Notes: a model not told the origin generated them from the sequence alone. Numbered from the stretch's first letter, positions 16,421 to 25,211 are shown. The stretch is 64,000 nucleotides of DNA from Natronorubrum tibetense GA33 (GCF_000383975.1 NZ_KB913017.1:1123133-1187132); one strand, 5' to 3'. Numbers and translations are program-made.

Positions 16421-16873
16421 ATGCCACCCGACGAGTCCTTCATCCGAGACGCGATCGACCTCGCACAGTCCGCGGTCGACAACGGAAACACGCCGTTCGG
16501 ATCACTGCTCGTCGTCGACGACGCGGTCGTCCGGACGGCCGAAAACACGACTCGCACCGACGACGATATCGCCGCCCATCCGGAATTCAAACTGGCGCGG
16601 TGGGCCGCCCGCGAACTCGAGCCGGGCGAGCGCGAGGCGTGTACGATGTACACCAGCACGGAGCCGTGTCCAATGTGTGCGAGCGCGATCGTCTACGCGG
16701 GACTCGGGCGGGTCGTCTACAGCGTCTCCGTCGACTCGCTCGCGGCGATTCGGGACGATGGGGTGATCGAAATCCCCTGCGAAGAAGTGATCGAGCGAGG
16801 CAATGGATTGACGACGGTCGAGGGGCCAGTTCTCGAGAGCGAAGGGCTTGCGGTTCACGAAGCGTTCTTTTGA
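16421..16873 (+). CDS. Nucleoside/nucleobase deaminase
   Basis: A 150-residue zinc-dependent deaminase of the cytidine/guanine deaminase family. The zinc and proton-shuttle motif is AAHPEFKLARWA near residues 50-61, where HPE replaces the more common HAE. The second zinc motif is TEPCPMCASAIVYAGLGRVVYSVS. The N-terminal helix DAIDLAQSAVDNGNTPFGSLLV also fits. It probably deaminates a free base or nucleoside such as guanine or cytosine in salvage; tRNA editing is less likely given the short length. It follows the SDR gene closely. Confidence 0.85.
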   Translation: MPPDESFIRDAIDLAQSAVDNGNTPFGSLLVVDDAVVRTAENTTRTDDDIAAHPEFKLARWAARELEPGEREACTMYTSTEPCPMCASAIVYAGLGRVVYSVSVDSLAAIRDDGVIEIPCEEVIERGNGLTTVEGPVLESEGLAVHEAFF

Positions 16874-17003
16874 CGACTGTTTCGGCGTCGTTCACGAAAC
16901 TCGAGGGACGGGTCGATGAGAGGACTACAACAGATGCTCAGCGTGACCGATACTGCAGCGATCCGCTCGACAACGATTTGTCGGTTGATACCAACGAACC
17001 AGT

Positions 17004-17285
17004 ATGATAAGAGGACTGTTCAGAGAGCCCGACGGATGGCAGTCGGGAGGACTGTTGATCGCCATCGGTCTCTTTTTCCTCGGACTGTACGCGTTCTACG
17101 GCCTTGTCGGCGCGGTAGGAACATCGTCAGCACTCCACTTCGGCGTACTGTGGCTGTTGCTGGGGATTCCGGAACTCCTGCCGAAAGAGCGGACGTGCAT
17201 CGCCGGCGGGCTGCGAATTATCGGACTGGTGTTCGCCGTCGCGTTGCTGATCTTCTACCTCTCGCGGCTGTCGATCTTCCAGTAG
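17004..17285 (+). CDS. Small three-helix membrane protein
   Basis: A 93-residue protein with three predicted membrane helices: GGLLIAIGLFFLGLYAFYGL, then ALHFGVLWLLLGIPELL, then GLRIIGLVFAVALLIFYLS. The PELLPKERT loop lies between the last two. It has GC-rich haloarchaeal codon use and a plausible T/A-rich region upstream. No family is recognised and no partner gene is evident; it converges with cofG. Function unknown. Confidence 0.65.
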   Translation: MIRGLFREPDGWQSGGLLIAIGLFFLGLYAFYGLVGAVGTSSALHFGVLWLLLGIPELLPKERTCIAGGLRIIGLVFAVALLIFYLSRLSIFQ

Positions 17286-17342
17286 CGTCGGTGAGATGAG
17301 CGCCGTCGCTCGAGACGCGGCCGTACCGCCGAATCGGATTCG

Positions 17343-18533
17343 CTACCGCGACACCGCAGTCGTCTCGCTTCGAAGCACCGACCGATACCGTTCGCCAGCG
17401 TCGCCGTCAGCCTCGAGCGCCTCGCGAATCGTCGGGGAGATCCACTCGCGATCCGCGTTCGGGTCACGACCGTCGCCCGCCTCGGCCGTTCCGTCGGCGG
17501 CCACGCCGTCGAAGCCGTCGGTTCGCAGGTCGGCCGGCAGGAACCGTTCGTAGACCGGCAGCCGTTCGCCGAGCGGCAAGTCGGCGGCGGCCGCGATCTC
17601 CTCGAGTTCGCGCAGCGCGGGCCATTTGTAGTCGGGGTTGACATGATCGTCCGTGATCGGAGACACCCCGCCGAGATCGTCGACGCCGCAGTCGATCAGG
17701 TCGCGGGCGGGCGCGAGGTTCGGCGGCACCTGCACTGAAATCTCCTCGGGCAAGGCGACGCGGGCCATCGCCGTCACCCGGCGCATCGTCTCGAGGTCGG
17801 GCGAGCCGTCCGACCAGCGCTCGTTGTTCATCACGGGCTGGACGATCACCTCCTGGATATGGTCGTAGCGTGCGTGTAACTCACGAATCGCGAGCAGGCT
17901 CTCCGCACGATCGCGCCACGTCTCGCCGATGCCGACCAGAATGCCCGTCGTGAAGGCGACGTCGAGTTCGCCCGCGTTTTTGATCGTCCGCAGGCGCTGT
18001 CCCGGCTCTTTCCGCCGGGGGCCGGCGTGAGCGCCGACCTCGGCCGTCGTCTCGAGCATCACGCCCATACTGGCGTTGACGTCCGCGACCTCGGCCAGCT
18101 GATCGCGCGTCTGGTCGCCCGGATTGGCGTGGGGCAGGAGGCCTTCCTCGAGGGCGACCTCGCAGGCCTCGCGCAGGTAGGTGTGAATGGAGTCGTGGCC
18201 CCACTCCTCGAGTTGCTCGTGGATCTCGGTGTAGCGGTCGTCGGGATCGTCTCCGAACGTAAAGAGGGCCTCCGTACAGCCAGCGTCGGCCCCGCGAGCA
18301 CAGATGTCACGGACTTCCTCGAGCGTGAGGAGGGAGGCCTGTCCGGGCGCGTCGAAGTACGTACAGTAGGTACAGGTGTAGCGACACGCCGTCGTCAGCG
18401 GGACGAAGACGTTTCGCGCGAAGGTCAACGCCGGCGGTGCCTCGGCGTCGTCGGGCGTGACTGAAAGGAGATGGTCGACCGCCGCGTCGTCGACTGCGAT
18501 GTCGACGCCGTACTCGCTCGCCCCGGGGAACAT
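17343..18533 (-). CDS. cofG: FO synthase subunit CofG (radical SAM)
   Basis: A 396-residue radical SAM partner of CofH in FO synthesis. The cluster motif is C50-x3-C54-x2-C57 (CRYTCTYCTYF). Further family segments are RDICARGADAGCTEALFTFGD, LLPHANPGD, MLETTAE and ITTGILVGIGET-like TGILVGIGETW. It is transcribed in the same direction as cofC and begins 72 bases after that gene ends, so cofC-cofG probably form one operon. ATG 18533 gives the usual N-terminus. F420 is used in haloarchaea by F420-dependent reductases. Confidence 0.93.
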   Translation of the reverse strand: MFPGASEYGVDIAVDDAAVDHLLSVTPDDAEAPPALTFARNVFVPLTTACRYTCTYCTYFDAPGQASLLTLEEVRDICARGADAGCTEALFTFGDDPDDRYTEIHEQLEEWGHDSIHTYLREACEVALEEGLLPHANPGDQTRDQLAEVADVNASMGVMLETTAEVGAHAGPRRKEPGQRLRTIKNAGELDVAFTTGILVGIGETWRDRAESLLAIRELHARYDHIQEVIVQPVMNNERWSDGSPDLETMRRVTAMARVALPEEISVQVPPNLAPARDLIDCGVDDLGGVSPITDDHVNPDYKWPALRELEEIAAAADLPLGERLPVYERFLPADLRTDGFDGVAADGTAEAGDGRDPNADREWISPTIREALEADGDAGERYRSVLRSETTAVSR

Positions 18534-18604
18534 TACTGCAGAGTGGCGTCGCTCGACACATAAGGCTTCACTTCTTTCGAATGTCGCTCGTCGCTCGGTC
18601 CCGG

Positions 18605-19312
18605 CTACCGTTCCCGCGTCGAGTCATCAGCCCCGCGTCTGGCGACGCCAACGCGGCCGTCCCGTCGCTCGAGTTCGAATCCAAAATCGCGAAGCGTCGC
18701 GAGTGCGCGAGTGCGCTCGTCGCCGTGGACGAGCACCTCGACGAGATCGTCGGGTTCGTCGATATCGGTCGCCAGCCGGAAGGAATCGATCGTCTCGAGG
18801 CTTGCACCCACTTCCTCTGCGATCTTGCGGTGGTCCAGATAGGACGCCCCGTGGTAGTCCACCCGAAACCCGGGGTGGCGAACGACGAGTGCGTTCGTGC
18901 CGCCGCCCCGACCGGGAGTGATGGCGACCTCGCCACCGGCCGCGAAGAGGTCCGCGAGCGCGTCGGTCGTCGCGAGCGCAAGGTCGGCCATGACAACGGC
19001 GACGGCGTCGTCCGTGTCACCGTCGTTGTCCCCACTGTCGGTCTTGCTCGGCAGACGCGCGTTGACCGCGTCGGTGAGCGGGCGGTCGTCCACTGCGACC
19101 GACACCGACTCGAGAACGTGCGTCGGAAGGTCGAGTTCGGCGGGATCGATCGCTGCCGTCGCCACCACCGTCGGCTCCCGGCCCGCTTCAACGATCGAAC
19201 ACAGGACATCCGCGAGCATGGCCCGTGCGAACGCCGCCCGCTCCGTGGGGGAGAGCACCGACTCGAGGCGCGTCTTCGGGTCGGTCGCGGCGAACGGGAC
19301 GACGACGTGCAT
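18605..19312 (-). CDS. cofC: 2-phospho-L-lactate guanylyltransferase
   Basis: A 235-residue nucleotidyltransferase that activates 2-phospholactate (or phosphoenolpyruvate) with GTP for F420 side-chain assembly. It has the N-terminus [22 protein letters not shown] with the P-loop-like basic segment, [14 protein letters not shown] in place of the usual DLPL stretch, and [15 protein letters not shown], which is diagnostic for CofC. An acidic Asp/Gly insert ([11 protein letters not shown]) sits in the middle. It precedes cofG in the same direction. Confidence 0.92.
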   Translation of the reverse strand: MHVVVPFAATDPKTRLESVLSPTERAAFARAMLADVLCSIVEAGREPTVVATAAIDPAELDLPTHVLESVSVAVDDRPLTDAVNARLPSKTDSGDNDGDTDDAVAVVMADLALATTDALADLFAAGGEVAITPGRGGGTNALVVRHPGFRVDYHGASYLDHRKIAEEVGASLETIDSFRLATDIDEPDDLVEVLVHGDERTRALATLRDFGFELERRDGRVGVARRGADDSTRER

Positions 19313-19466
19313 CTATCGAAGGTTGTCCGGACGCGGGCAAAAACACGTCGAAGCCGAGACCGAACGCACAGCAAGACACCGAATTCGTCGACACCAGACA
19401 TCACTATCGTGCCCCCCGACACGAGCGCGGCCGCTGGGGTCGTCGAGCCACAAAAGAACGGTGAGC

Positions 19467-20648
19467 CTAAAACAGCGGCTCGAGTTCGTCCTCGTCGTCT
19501 TCGACGAGTTCTTCGAGGTTCTCCTCGCTCTCTTGCTGGATGTCGTCCATGTTCTCCTGGGCCTCGATGGCGACCTGCTGGAGACGCTTGATTCGCGGAA
19601 CGTTCGTCACGCCCGAGAGCAGAAGTGCTGCGGCCACTTCCGGCTCTTCTCGCGGGAAGTCGCCACCGCGAACTTCCATGCTTCCCGTTTCCTCCTCGAG
19701 CCACTTCCGCCCGCGCTCGATGCCTTTCCGGTTGAGATACTCCGACGGACCGGAGACGACGAGCAGCGCGCGCTCGGTGCCTTCGATCTCACACGGGAGC
19801 GTCAGCCGCCCGAGTGCGGCCTTGCGGACGAGGCTCGTGATGCGGTTGGTCGTGTTCGCGGCGTCCAAATCGTCGGTGCTGCCGCCACCGTCGCCGGTAA
19901 AGCGCGAGAGTAGACCACCGCTCGTGTTCAGGTCGACTTCCTCGCTGGCGAAGCCGACGGTCGAGACGCCGCCGCCCGAGAGCGTGTTGATGATTTCCGA
20001 GGAGTCGACGACGCTCTCGGCGACTTCCTGTCCATCACCGACCTCACCTGCACCGAAGAGAATGCCGAATCGTCGGACGATCTCCTCGTTAATTTGATCG
20101 TAGCCGCCTTCGACGGACTCGCCGGTCTGTCGCCAGGAGTCGTTGTCGAAGACCATCAGATTGTCCACTTCGCGGACGAAGGTCTGGAACGATCTGGCCG
20201 CGTTGAGGGTGTAGATCCCACCCTCGTCCGTGCCCGGGAGCACGCCGAGACCGTAGACAGGAATCGTGTAGATACGCTTTAAGTGTTTGGCGAGGACGGG
20301 TGCACCGCCGGATCCGGTTCCGCCGCCCATACCGGCGACGACCAGGAACGCGTCAACCTCGTGGGTCGGAATCGCGTCGATAGCGTTTTGCACCTCGTCG
20401 ATGTCCTCCTCGGCGACTTCCGCGCCGAGTTCGTTGTCTGCACCCACGCCGTGGCCCTTTACGCGGGCCTGGCCGATGAGTACGCGGTTCTCCTCCGGAA
20501 TATTATCGAGACCGATGAGGTCCGCTTTCGCGGAGTTGACGGCTATCGCCGCGCGGACGATTCCGCTACCCGTCCGATCGTCGTAATCGAGGAATCGATC
20601 GACGATCTTGCCACCAGCCTGTCCGAATCCGATCATCGCCAGCTTCAT
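19467..20648 (-). CDS. cetZ: CetZ-family tubulin-like GTPase
   Basis: A 393-residue member of the archaeal tubulin/FtsZ-like CetZ family, which controls cell shape and motility rather than division. The tubulin signature GMGGGTGSGG is at residues 106-115. GFGQAGGKIVDRFL forms the N-terminal nucleotide loop. The acidic C-terminal tail (EENLEELVEDDEDELEPLF) is typical. CetZ1 proteins are close to this length, but I cannot assign a paralogue number without a tree. The gene is monocistronic, with a 335-base gap upstream. Confidence 0.92.
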   Translation of the reverse strand: MKLAMIGFGQAGGKIVDRFLDYDDRTGSGIVRAAIAVNSAKADLIGLDNIPEENRVLIGQARVKGHGVGADNELGAEVAEEDIDEVQNAIDAIPTHEVDAFLVVAGMGGGTGSGGAPVLAKHLKRIYTIPVYGLGVLPGTDEGGIYTLNAARSFQTFVREVDNLMVFDNDSWRQTGESVEGGYDQINEEIVRRFGILFGAGEVGDGQEVAESVVDSSEIINTLSGGGVSTVGFASEEVDLNTSGGLLSRFTGDGGGSTDDLDAANTTNRITSLVRKAALGRLTLPCEIEGTERALLVVSGPSEYLNRKGIERGRKWLEEETGSMEVRGGDFPREEPEVAAALLLSGVTNVPRIKRLQQVAIEAQENMDDIQQESEENLEELVEDDEDELEPLF

Positions 20649-20983
20649 AATTTGTCAGGGGGCTCCGTTGAATTGGTACAGAGTGATCAAGGGCATAAGT
20701 CTTTTGTTGAGTTGAATGTCTCTTCTTCTTTTGTGTTCCGGGAAATCGGATGCAGGCGGTGGATTTCGGCTCGAAAAAACTCGCGAGAAACGAGTCGGTT
20801 TCGATGTCAGTTCTGTTCTTTATACTAAATTTTTGGGCCAATCTGTCCACCCTTGAGTTCGCCGTACAGAACCGCAAGCCGCCGATACGTCGACCGACCG
20901 ATTTCAGACCGGCGTCGAACGTGTCAGTCGCCTCGAGATCATATCAGCCAGCAATTGAATACGTCAAGCAGACACTGAACGTC
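20649..20983. other. Intergenic region between divergently oriented control regions, no gene seen
   Basis: This stretch holds the promoter side of cetZ (minus strand, starting at 20648) and the downstream end of the reductase gene at 20984. It is less GC-rich than the surroundings near 20690-20840. I see no convincing coding frame, repeat or RNA gene. Confidence 0.5.
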
Positions 20984-21904
20984 TCAGGCGGATTCGGGCT
21001 GTGGCTCTCGAGGCTCGTGGATACCGACCTCGAGATACGCGCCGAGCGTCGTCAGTTCGTCCTCCGAGACGCCGAATGCGCTCACGTCGTTGGTGACGAC
21101 GGTGTTGTTTATTTCGAGCGAGCGGGCCTGATCCGGGCCGAACGGAACGAACGGAACCGCGCCGGCCGCGGTCAGCCCGAGTTTCGCCATTGAGAGGGGG
21201 ACCGAGAGGATTTTGACGGATTTCCCCTCGGCCGCGTAGGCCAGCCGCGTCGCGTCCGCGAGCGTGACGATCTGCGGACCGGCGATTTCGTAGATCTCGC
21301 CGACGTGTCTGGAGTCCGCGAGCGCGTCAGCGAGCATGGGAACTACGTCGCCGATCCAGATGGGCTGGAATCGCGTTTCGCCGCCGTTCGGAAGTCCCGT
21401 CACGTACGGCGTCGTGACCTGTTTGGTGAACTCGAGGAACTCCGCGCCGTCGCCGAAGACGACGGAAGGGCGGAAGATCGTCCACGCGAGGTGTGAGTCG
21501 CGGACGACGTTCTCAGCGTTCCCCTTCGCCCGAAGGAAGTCGGTGGGCGCGTCCGGATCCGCGCCGAGTCCGCTCATCTGGACGAATCGATCGACGCCAC
21601 CCTCTTCGGCGGCTCGAACGAGATTGGCCGTACCGCCGAGGTGGACGGTCTCGTGGTCGAGGTCGCCCGGCGGCTTGTACAGCGGCGAGAGCGAGACGAG
21701 ATTGACGACGGCGTCGTGGCCCGCGACGGTGTCGACGATGGAGTCGTAGGCGCTGGCGTCGCCCATCGCACGGTCGACCCCCTCCGGAAGGTCGGCGTCG
21801 CTGGGATCGCGAGCGAGCGCCGTCACGTCGTGGCCGCGGTCGTCGAGTTCCGTACAGAGATTCATCCCGATGAAACCAGTGCCGCCGGCGACGAGCACCT
21901 TCAT
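20984..21904 (-). CDS. NAD(P)-binding protein, NDUFA9/atypical SDR family
   Basis: A 306-residue atypical short-chain dehydrogenase of the complex I NDUFA9-like group. Residues 4-13 (LVAGGTGFIG) are the dinucleotide loop. VVNLVSLSPLYKPPGD, RFVQMSGLGADPDAPTDFLR and IFRPSVVFGDGAEF follow, as in that family. The catalytic Tyr of classical SDRs is not conserved, so a structural or reductase role is possible. ATG 21904 is chosen because the fold begins there; the upstream frame is non-coding. A T/A-rich tract near 21925-21935 may be its promoter. Confidence 0.88.
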   Translation of the reverse strand: MKVLVAGGTGFIGMNLCTELDDRGHDVTALARDPSDADLPEGVDRAMGDASAYDSIVDTVAGHDAVVNLVSLSPLYKPPGDLDHETVHLGGTANLVRAAEEGGVDRFVQMSGLGADPDAPTDFLRAKGNAENVVRDSHLAWTIFRPSVVFGDGAEFLEFTKQVTTPYVTGLPNGGETRFQPIWIGDVVPMLADALADSRHVGEIYEIAGPQIVTLADATRLAYAAEGKSVKILSVPLSMAKLGLTAAGAVPFVPFGPDQARSLEINNTVVTNDVSAFGVSEDELTTLGAYLEVGIHEPREPQPESA

Positions 21905-22007
21905 ACACTGAATATCCTCGCGCAGCGATAAATAGCTGATCGCCTCCGTGGTTTGGTACGCGACGGTTCTCGACAGATAGTTGTAGCTCTCTCTACGAGG
22001 TGCGAGC

Positions 22008-22607
22008 ATGCTGGTCACGCTCGAGGGATTGGACGGCAGCGGCAAGACGACGGTCTGGGAGGCCCTACAGGACTCTTACCCCGACGCGACGTTCACTCGC
22101 GAACCGACGAACGACTCCTGGTACGGCGACGCCGTCTACCGATCGATCGACGACGACGAGGCCGACTCGCTCGCGGAACTGTTTCTCTACACCGCCGATC
22201 ACGCCGACCACCTCTCGCGCGTAATCGAACCGGCGCTCGAGCGCGGCGACCTCGTGGTCTCCGATCGCTACTCGGACTCCCGCTACGCATACCAGGGCGC
22301 GACTCTCGAGTCGTATGACCGCCTCGAGGTCGATCCCCTCGAGTACGTCGTCGACATCCACGAGCCGTTCACTATCGATCCCGACCTGACGATCTACCTC
22401 GATCTCGACCCCGAGACGGCCGCGGAGCGCGCCGGCGCGACGAACAAGTTCGAACACGCAGACTACCTCGAGTCGGTGCGCGCGAACTACGAACGGGTGC
22501 TCGAGCGCGACCCGGACCGGTTCGTTCGCGTGGATGCGATGCAGGAGCCGGCACGAGTGCTTGAGGACGTACAGGACGTGCTGGCCGATGTCGTTGGTGA
22601 GGAGTAA
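22008..22607 (+). CDS. tmk: Thymidylate kinase
   Basis: A 199-residue dTMP kinase, which phosphorylates dTMP to dTDP with ATP. The P-loop [10 protein letters not shown] is at residues 6-15. The DR-type motif [17 protein letters not shown] carries the catalytic Arg, and [22 protein letters not shown] contains the lid region. The length is normal for the family. It is transcribed divergently from the NDUFA9-like gene across about 100 bases. No operon partner follows. Confidence 0.93.
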   Translation: MLVTLEGLDGSGKTTVWEALQDSYPDATFTREPTNDSWYGDAVYRSIDDDEADSLAELFLYTADHADHLSRVIEPALERGDLVVSDRYSDSRYAYQGATLESYDRLEVDPLEYVVDIHEPFTIDPDLTIYLDLDPETAAERAGATNKFEHADYLESVRANYERVLERDPDRFVRVDAMQEPARVLEDVQDVLADVVGEE

Positions 22608-22736
22608 CGGAACTGTTCTCCATTGAGAACGGGTTTGCTATCGACCGAGAAGTACAGATGCTGTACTTACTGTTTGTCAGGTAGTCATAGAGAGGCTACG
22701 AACCAGTTCCATGACGCTCTCTCGTATGCCTGAATG

Positions 22737-22997
22737 TTAGCTTTTCAGCCATTTGTAAAGTCGTATAATCCCGAAAAGACCGAAGACGATCCACATCACC
22801 GAGGTTAGCACTGTGATTATAACAGCAAAATAAACCCGTCTTTCTGCACTAGACACAGTATTCCAATCAAAAATACCAAATATATCCCATAAACCAATCC
22901 AATTGCTACCGAGAATGATTGTGGTAAAAACAAATACCAGCAATATCCGGTTTCGGATGCGTCGTTTAATGTTCTGCGTAAGTGAGCCCTCTTCCAT
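22737..22997 (-). CDS. Small AT-rich two-helix membrane protein
   Basis: An 86-residue basic protein with two long hydrophobic helices: ILLVFVFTTIILGSNWIGLW, then VYFAVIITVLTSVMWIVFGL. A cytoplasmic-style basic N-terminus (QNIKRRIRNR) and a Lys-rich C-terminus flank them. The base composition is AT-rich, and the protein lacks the acidic bias of the neighbouring genes, which suggests transfer from a mobile source. No family is recognised. It stands alone beside the repeat at 23140. Confidence 0.6.
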   Translation of the reverse strand: MEEGSLTQNIKRRIRNRILLVFVFTTIILGSNWIGLWDIFGIFDWNTVSSAERRVYFAVIITVLTSVMWIVFGLFGIIRLYKWLKS

Positions 22998-23139
22998 TAG
23001 CGATACATGATCCCATATATTTTAGCTGTCTTTGTAGGTTTCGCTCATAGAATGCGGTAAGTACGCAGTTGTAGTGAACGATCGTTCGATCTCTGAATGG
23101 ATTCTACGGCCGGGAGCACGACCCGAGCACTGCGAGAGG

Positions 23140-23350
23140 CGCGCGACCCGGAGAAGGGCAGGCTATTGCCCAGAAAATCACCGCGAGCGATCGTAGGGAG
23201 CGAGCGGGCCGACGACTGATGTGAGCGAACGACTGGAAGGAGTGAGAGAACGGAAAGAGGAGTGCTTTTGGTCCAGGTTTTACCGAGGGACACCGCGCTG
23301 TGCGGCAGCTCTGCTGCCGTCAGCGCGGCAGACTGCAGGGTAAAAGCTGG
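23140..23350. repeat. Haloarchaeal intergenic repeat with GC-rich hairpin
   Basis: Part of the 358-base gene-free stretch 22998-23356. It contains cgcgagcgatcgtagggagc followed by gagcggg, a module shared in form with 55896-55924 and 10909-10933. A hairpin then pairs ccgcgctg...cggcag with ctgccg...cagcgcgg (about 23289-23329), flanked by ttttacc and ggtaaaa, which also pair. It ends just before the stop of the RAM gene and may serve as its terminator. I recall similar sequences from other haloarchaeal genomes. Confidence 0.65.
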
Positions 23351-23356
23351 GTTCCT

Positions 23357-23587
23357 CTAGTCCATCGCGATGTACGTCTGTGTGTCCTCGATGCCGTCGA
23401 TGCCCTGAATCTGGGTCGCAGCGATTTCCTTGACCGCTGCGGGCGTCTCGACGCTGGCTTTCGCAATGATGTCGACGTCGCCGGCGACGATGTGTGCCGA
23501 CTGGACGCCGTCGATCGATTCGATACTGTCTCGGAGCCGATCCGCCTCGCCCGTGTTCGCTTTGACCATGATGAATGCGGTTACCAT
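23357..23587 (-). CDS. Stand-alone RAM (Lrp/AsnC C-terminal) domain protein
   Basis: A 76-residue protein that is just the ligand-binding RAM domain of the Lrp/AsnC family, without the DNA-binding helix-turn-helix: MVTAFIMVKANTGEADRLRD, then IDGVQSAHIVAGDVDIIAK and TQTYIAMD. Such SraA-like domains form octamers and bind amino acids or other small ligands. Its ATG overlaps the TGA of trkA by one base (TGATG), so the two are translationally coupled and probably act together. A paralogue sits divergently at 24428. Confidence 0.88.
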   Translation of the reverse strand: MVTAFIMVKANTGEADRLRDSIESIDGVQSAHIVAGDVDIIAKASVETPAAVKEIAATQIQGIDGIEDTQTYIAMD

Positions 23588-24306
23588 CAGTTGACACCTC
23601 CAGTGCCCGACGTCGCGTCCGAACCCGCGTTTGCGGCCGCCTGTGCGTCCGATTCGCCAACGAGCAGCTGGCGGACCTGGCTCAGCACGTCGTAATCCGC
23701 GAGCACGACGAGTCGGTCGCCGTCCTCGAGCGAGAGGTCTTCGTCCGGCAGCCCGAGGTCCTGGTCGCGTTTGCCGAAGGCGAGCACGGTCGCGCGGGCG
23801 GGCAGTTGCAGTTCGCTGATCGTGTAGCCGTTGACCGGGGCTCCGTTTGCAATCGTGAGTTCGACGACCTGCAGGTGCGGCGCGATATCCGCGATGGCGC
23901 GGATGGTGCCGCCGAGCAGGGCGTTTTTCGCGCCGATGGCACCGAGGCGTTCGGGGTAGATCACTTCGTCAACTTCGTCGGCGTACTTGCGGTAAATCCC
24001 CTCGCGGTAGGCCTCGTCGATGCGCATAATCGTCCGACAGCCGTAGTGGTTGGCGATCATACACGCCGTGAAGTTGACGTTCAGATCGCCGGTCAGCGCG
24101 CCCAGCGCATCAGCGTCGGCGATGCCGGCTTCCTCGAGGACATCCTCGTGTGAGCCGTCACCTTCGACGACGGCGAACTCCTGATTGCGGGCCCGACGTA
24201 TCATCGCCTCGTCTCGTTCGATTACCGACACCTCGTGGCCCTCTTCTCGAAGAACGCGCGCCGTGCGCAGGCCAACTCGTCCTGCCCCGATGATCACGAA
24301 CCGCAT
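23587..24306 (-). CDS. trkA: TrkA-type potassium channel/transporter regulator
   Basis: A 239-residue RCK protein that gates Trk/Ktr potassium uptake or channels through nucleotide and ligand binding. The N-domain Rossmann loop is IIGAGRVGLRTA (residues 5-16), with the acidic end of strand 2 at SVIERDE. The segment LGALTGDLNVNFTA and a second TrkA-C domain (LQVVELTIANGAPVNGYTIS) complete it. No Trk membrane subunit is encoded here, so it must act on a distant partner. The start at 24306 lies 25 bases from a TTATTG box. It is coupled to the RAM gene at 23357. Confidence 0.9.
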   Translation of the reverse strand: MRFVIIGAGRVGLRTARVLREEGHEVSVIERDEAMIRRARNQEFAVVEGDGSHEDVLEEAGIADADALGALTGDLNVNFTACMIANHYGCRTIMRIDEAYREGIYRKYADEVDEVIYPERLGAIGAKNALLGGTIRAIADIAPHLQVVELTIANGAPVNGYTISELQLPARATVLAFGKRDQDLGLPDEDLSLEDGDRLVVLADYDVLSQVRQLLVGESDAQAAANAGSDATSGTGGVN

Positions 24307-24330
24307 GCACCGGAGTACGCTTCCCCCCGG

Positions 24331-24398
24331 CAATAAGCTTGCGCCGAATTACCATGCCAACTAGTCGAACAGTGTTGTAAGACGGGCAAAGGTTTTAG
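24331..24398. promoter_or_regulatory. Divergent promoter of trkA and the second RAM gene
   Basis: Two TATA-like boxes face apart: TTATTG on the minus strand (plus 24331-24336), 25 bases from the trkA ATG, and TTTTAG on the plus strand (24393-24398), about 30 bases from the RAM ATG at 24428. Both spacings suggest leaderless transcripts. The shared 121-base region could allow joint control. Confidence 0.5.
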
Positions 24399-24427
24399 TC
24401 ATGCGAAAGTGTACCACACCGTCGAGA

Positions 24428-24658
24428 ATGGTTCATGCGTTTATTATGATCAAGACGGCCGCCGGGAAGTCCGAGGGACTTCTCGAGTCGATTCGGGACG
24501 TCGAGTCGGTCTCCGACGCCCACATCGTCGCGGGCACGTACGATATTATCGCGGAGATCGATGCTCCCGAGGTGTACAACGTCCTCGAGGCCGTCTCCTC
24601 GGGTGTGCAGGGACTCGAGGGCGTGACGGATACGAAGACGTACATCGCGATGGACTAG
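24428..24658 (+). CDS. Stand-alone RAM (Lrp/AsnC C-terminal) domain protein, second copy
   Basis: A 76-residue RAM-domain protein, clearly paralogous to the product of 23357-23587: MVHAFIMIKTAAGKSEGLLE, VSDAHIVAGTYDIIAE, LEGVTDTKTYIAMD. The two have identical length and the same ending TYIAMD. It lacks a DNA-binding domain. I chose ATG 24428 because it aligns with the paralogue; an upstream ATG at 24401 lies within the probable promoter. Its placement back to back with trkA suggests that both RAM proteins sense the signal controlling this system. Confidence 0.88.
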   Translation: MVHAFIMIKTAAGKSEGLLESIRDVESVSDAHIVAGTYDIIAEIDAPEVYNVLEAVSSGVQGLEGVTDTKTYIAMD

Positions 24659-24680
24659 AACGAACTTTTCCGCTGTCGTT

Positions 24681-25211
24681 CTACATCGGCATGCCGCCGC
24701 TCTCGCCCTCGCTGGCCTGCTGACCGCGGCTCTGGGCGTTCTCGAGCAGCGTCGCCGCCGCCCCCTGATACTCGTAGCCGGGGATGATCCCCTGCGCGTA
24801 GGTGCCCTCGACGTACTCGATCAGGGCTTTGGCGTCGTCGGCGCCTTCGCCGGCGTCCCAGGCAACGTACTCGAGAGTCACAGTAACGTCGGTCGCATCG
24901 CGCTCGATCGCCGGCTCGTCGTTCGTGGTCGTGTGCGCGACGGTGAAGACGTCCTCGAGGCGACGCTCGAGCGTCTCGAACCAGCCGTCCTCGACGACGG
25001 GAGCAACGGCTTCGCCCGCGACGGCGGTATCGAGCGTCGGGAGCGTCACGGTTACGCGAAATGCACCGTCTCGCTTTCCTTCCGCCTCGGTCGCGGTGAC
25101 GGTCGCGTCGAAGACGGTCGTCGTGAGTTCGTAGCTGTCGTCGTCGGTAGTCGGTTCGAACGCGTCGTGTGACTCGAGTTCGCGAGCGACGGGGTCCGGG
25201 AGGTCGGTCAT
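24681..25211 (-). CDS. DUF5813 family protein
   Basis: A 176-residue soluble acidic haloarchaeal protein. The N-terminal half is built from alternating strands (YELTTTVFDATVTATEAEGK, FRVTVTLPTLDTAVAG). The C-terminal half has WFETLERRLEDVFTVAHT and IIPGYEYQGAAATLLENA, segments that I associate with DUF5813. The Gly/Gln/Met-rich tail is variable. No catalytic motif is apparent and the function is unknown. ATG 25211 is preferred over two upstream Met codons (25220, 25232) because MTDLPDPVARELE begins the conserved part. It converges with the RAM gene at 24428. Confidence 0.75.
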   Translation of the reverse strand: MTDLPDPVARELESHDAFEPTTDDDSYELTTTVFDATVTATEAEGKRDGAFRVTVTLPTLDTAVAGEAVAPVVEDGWFETLERRLEDVFTVAHTTTNDEPAIERDATDVTVTLEYVAWDAGEGADDAKALIEYVEGTYAQGIIPGYEYQGAAATLLENAQSRGQQASEGESGGMPM

